Both the position numbers and the translations under genes were made by a program. The notes under the pieces were generated by a model, which saw only the letters and a program-made list of their open reading frames with translations, was not told where the DNA came from and made no database searches. Of a DNA stretch of 64,000 bases, positions 63,723-64,000 are shown piece by piece. Position 1 is the stretch's first letter, and every line of letters starts with the position of its first letter. The DNA is taken from assembly GCA_009746045.1 (NCBI GenBank), contig RPFO01000078.1, positions 1,707,107 to 1,771,106 of the forward strand, read 5' to 3'. The stretch comes from Mesostigma viride (Eukaryota; Streptophyta; Mesostigmatophyceae; Mesostigmatales; Mesostigmataceae).

Positions 63723-64000
63723 ATGGAAGCTGGAAAAAAACCCTCAGCCAGCACATGGCCGTCCATGCAACTGAGTGAGGATCAGACAATTAAATTGAAT
63801 TCGGACGGTTCTATAGTCTCCGTCACTGCAACCTTGAATTACTTAAGCCCGTCCACGGAGCGCAGTCTGAGGCGTAACGGAAAGGTGTGGACTAACCGCG
63901 ACCCCGCCGGCACTGACCATGGTCTCCATGGAATCGAGTGGGATCCTGCAACGGTGGTTATGGAGAGCGGCCGCGGATCCGTCGAGCCAGTCAAGCTAGA
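63723..64000 (+). CDS. 5' part of an unidentified gene, runs off the window
   Basis: ATG at 63723 starts MEAGKKPSASTWPSMQLSED and remains open to the last base (92 full codons). Composition is protein-like (SDGSIVSVTATLNYLSP, NGKVWTNRDPAGTDHG, IEWDPATVV) with no stop and balanced amino acids. No signal peptide, membrane segment or known motif. The Gly-His/Trp-Asp pairs would suit a globular domain. Whether the frame ends in an intron cannot be seen. Confidence 0.55.
   Translation, partial: MEAGKKPSASTWPSMQLSEDQTIKLNSDGSIVSVTATLNYLSPSTERSLRRNGKVWTNRDPAGTDHGLHGIEWDPATVVMESGRGSVEPVKL

Overview
The window looks like nuclear DNA of a GC-rich green-lineage eukaryote, probably an alga. The basis is a plant-type cytochrome b5, spliceosomal introns with GT/AG borders and consistent phases, long Ala/Gly/Gln/Ser-rich low-complexity stretches in host proteins, and a chromodomain Ty3/Gypsy retrotransposon. 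I cannot name the species. The standard genetic code fits: about 14.7 kb of assembled host exons has no internal stop, and all three confident host genes end in TGA.

Layout. 1-3.3 kb: mostly empty, with one small Cys-rich secreted-type ORF (minus) and one foldback repeat. 3.34-14.11 kb: a complete LTR retrotransposon on the minus strand (10,757 bp, two 571-bp LTRs, 5-bp target duplication TAAGT). It carries gag, protease-RT-RNase H, integrase plus chromodomain, and an extra frame-broken ORF in the env position. 16.67-34.40 kb: an 11-exon plus-strand gene for a coiled-coil protein of about 1,940 residues. Its introns are packed with microsatellites, a piggyBac-like (TTAA) non-autonomous element and a LINE/SINE copy. 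At least eight of its ten introns contain a copy of the end of the preceding exon plus its 5' splice site. 34.4-44.2 kb: a transposon graveyard with LINE remnants, short retroposed copies sharing a 3' stem-loop and a TTAA tail, a non-autonomous element with split direct repeats, and a 0.42-kb inverted repeat. 44.28-55.37 kb: a four-exon minus-strand gene for the Rab3GAP regulatory (non-catalytic) subunit, about 2,979 residues. 56.30-58.07 kb: a three-exon tail-anchored cytochrome b5 (plus), divergent from Rab3GAP2. 59.2-61.7 kb: more LINE remnants. 62.01-62.91 kb: an acidic, AT-hook-type reading frame (minus) broken by two in-frame TAG codons. 63.72-64.0 kb: the 5' end of an unidentified gene that runs off the window.

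How it fits together. The three confident host genes are unrelated housekeeping or structural genes: membrane-traffic GTPase regulation, ER electron transfer, and a cytoskeletal or scaffold-type coiled coil. The rest is mobile DNA of at least four classes: chromovirus, LINE with its short derivatives, piggyBac-like, and a split-direct-repeat element. The host exons are free of indels while the retrotransposon has many frame breaks. The breaks are therefore more likely real than sequencing error, although the two LTRs are identical.
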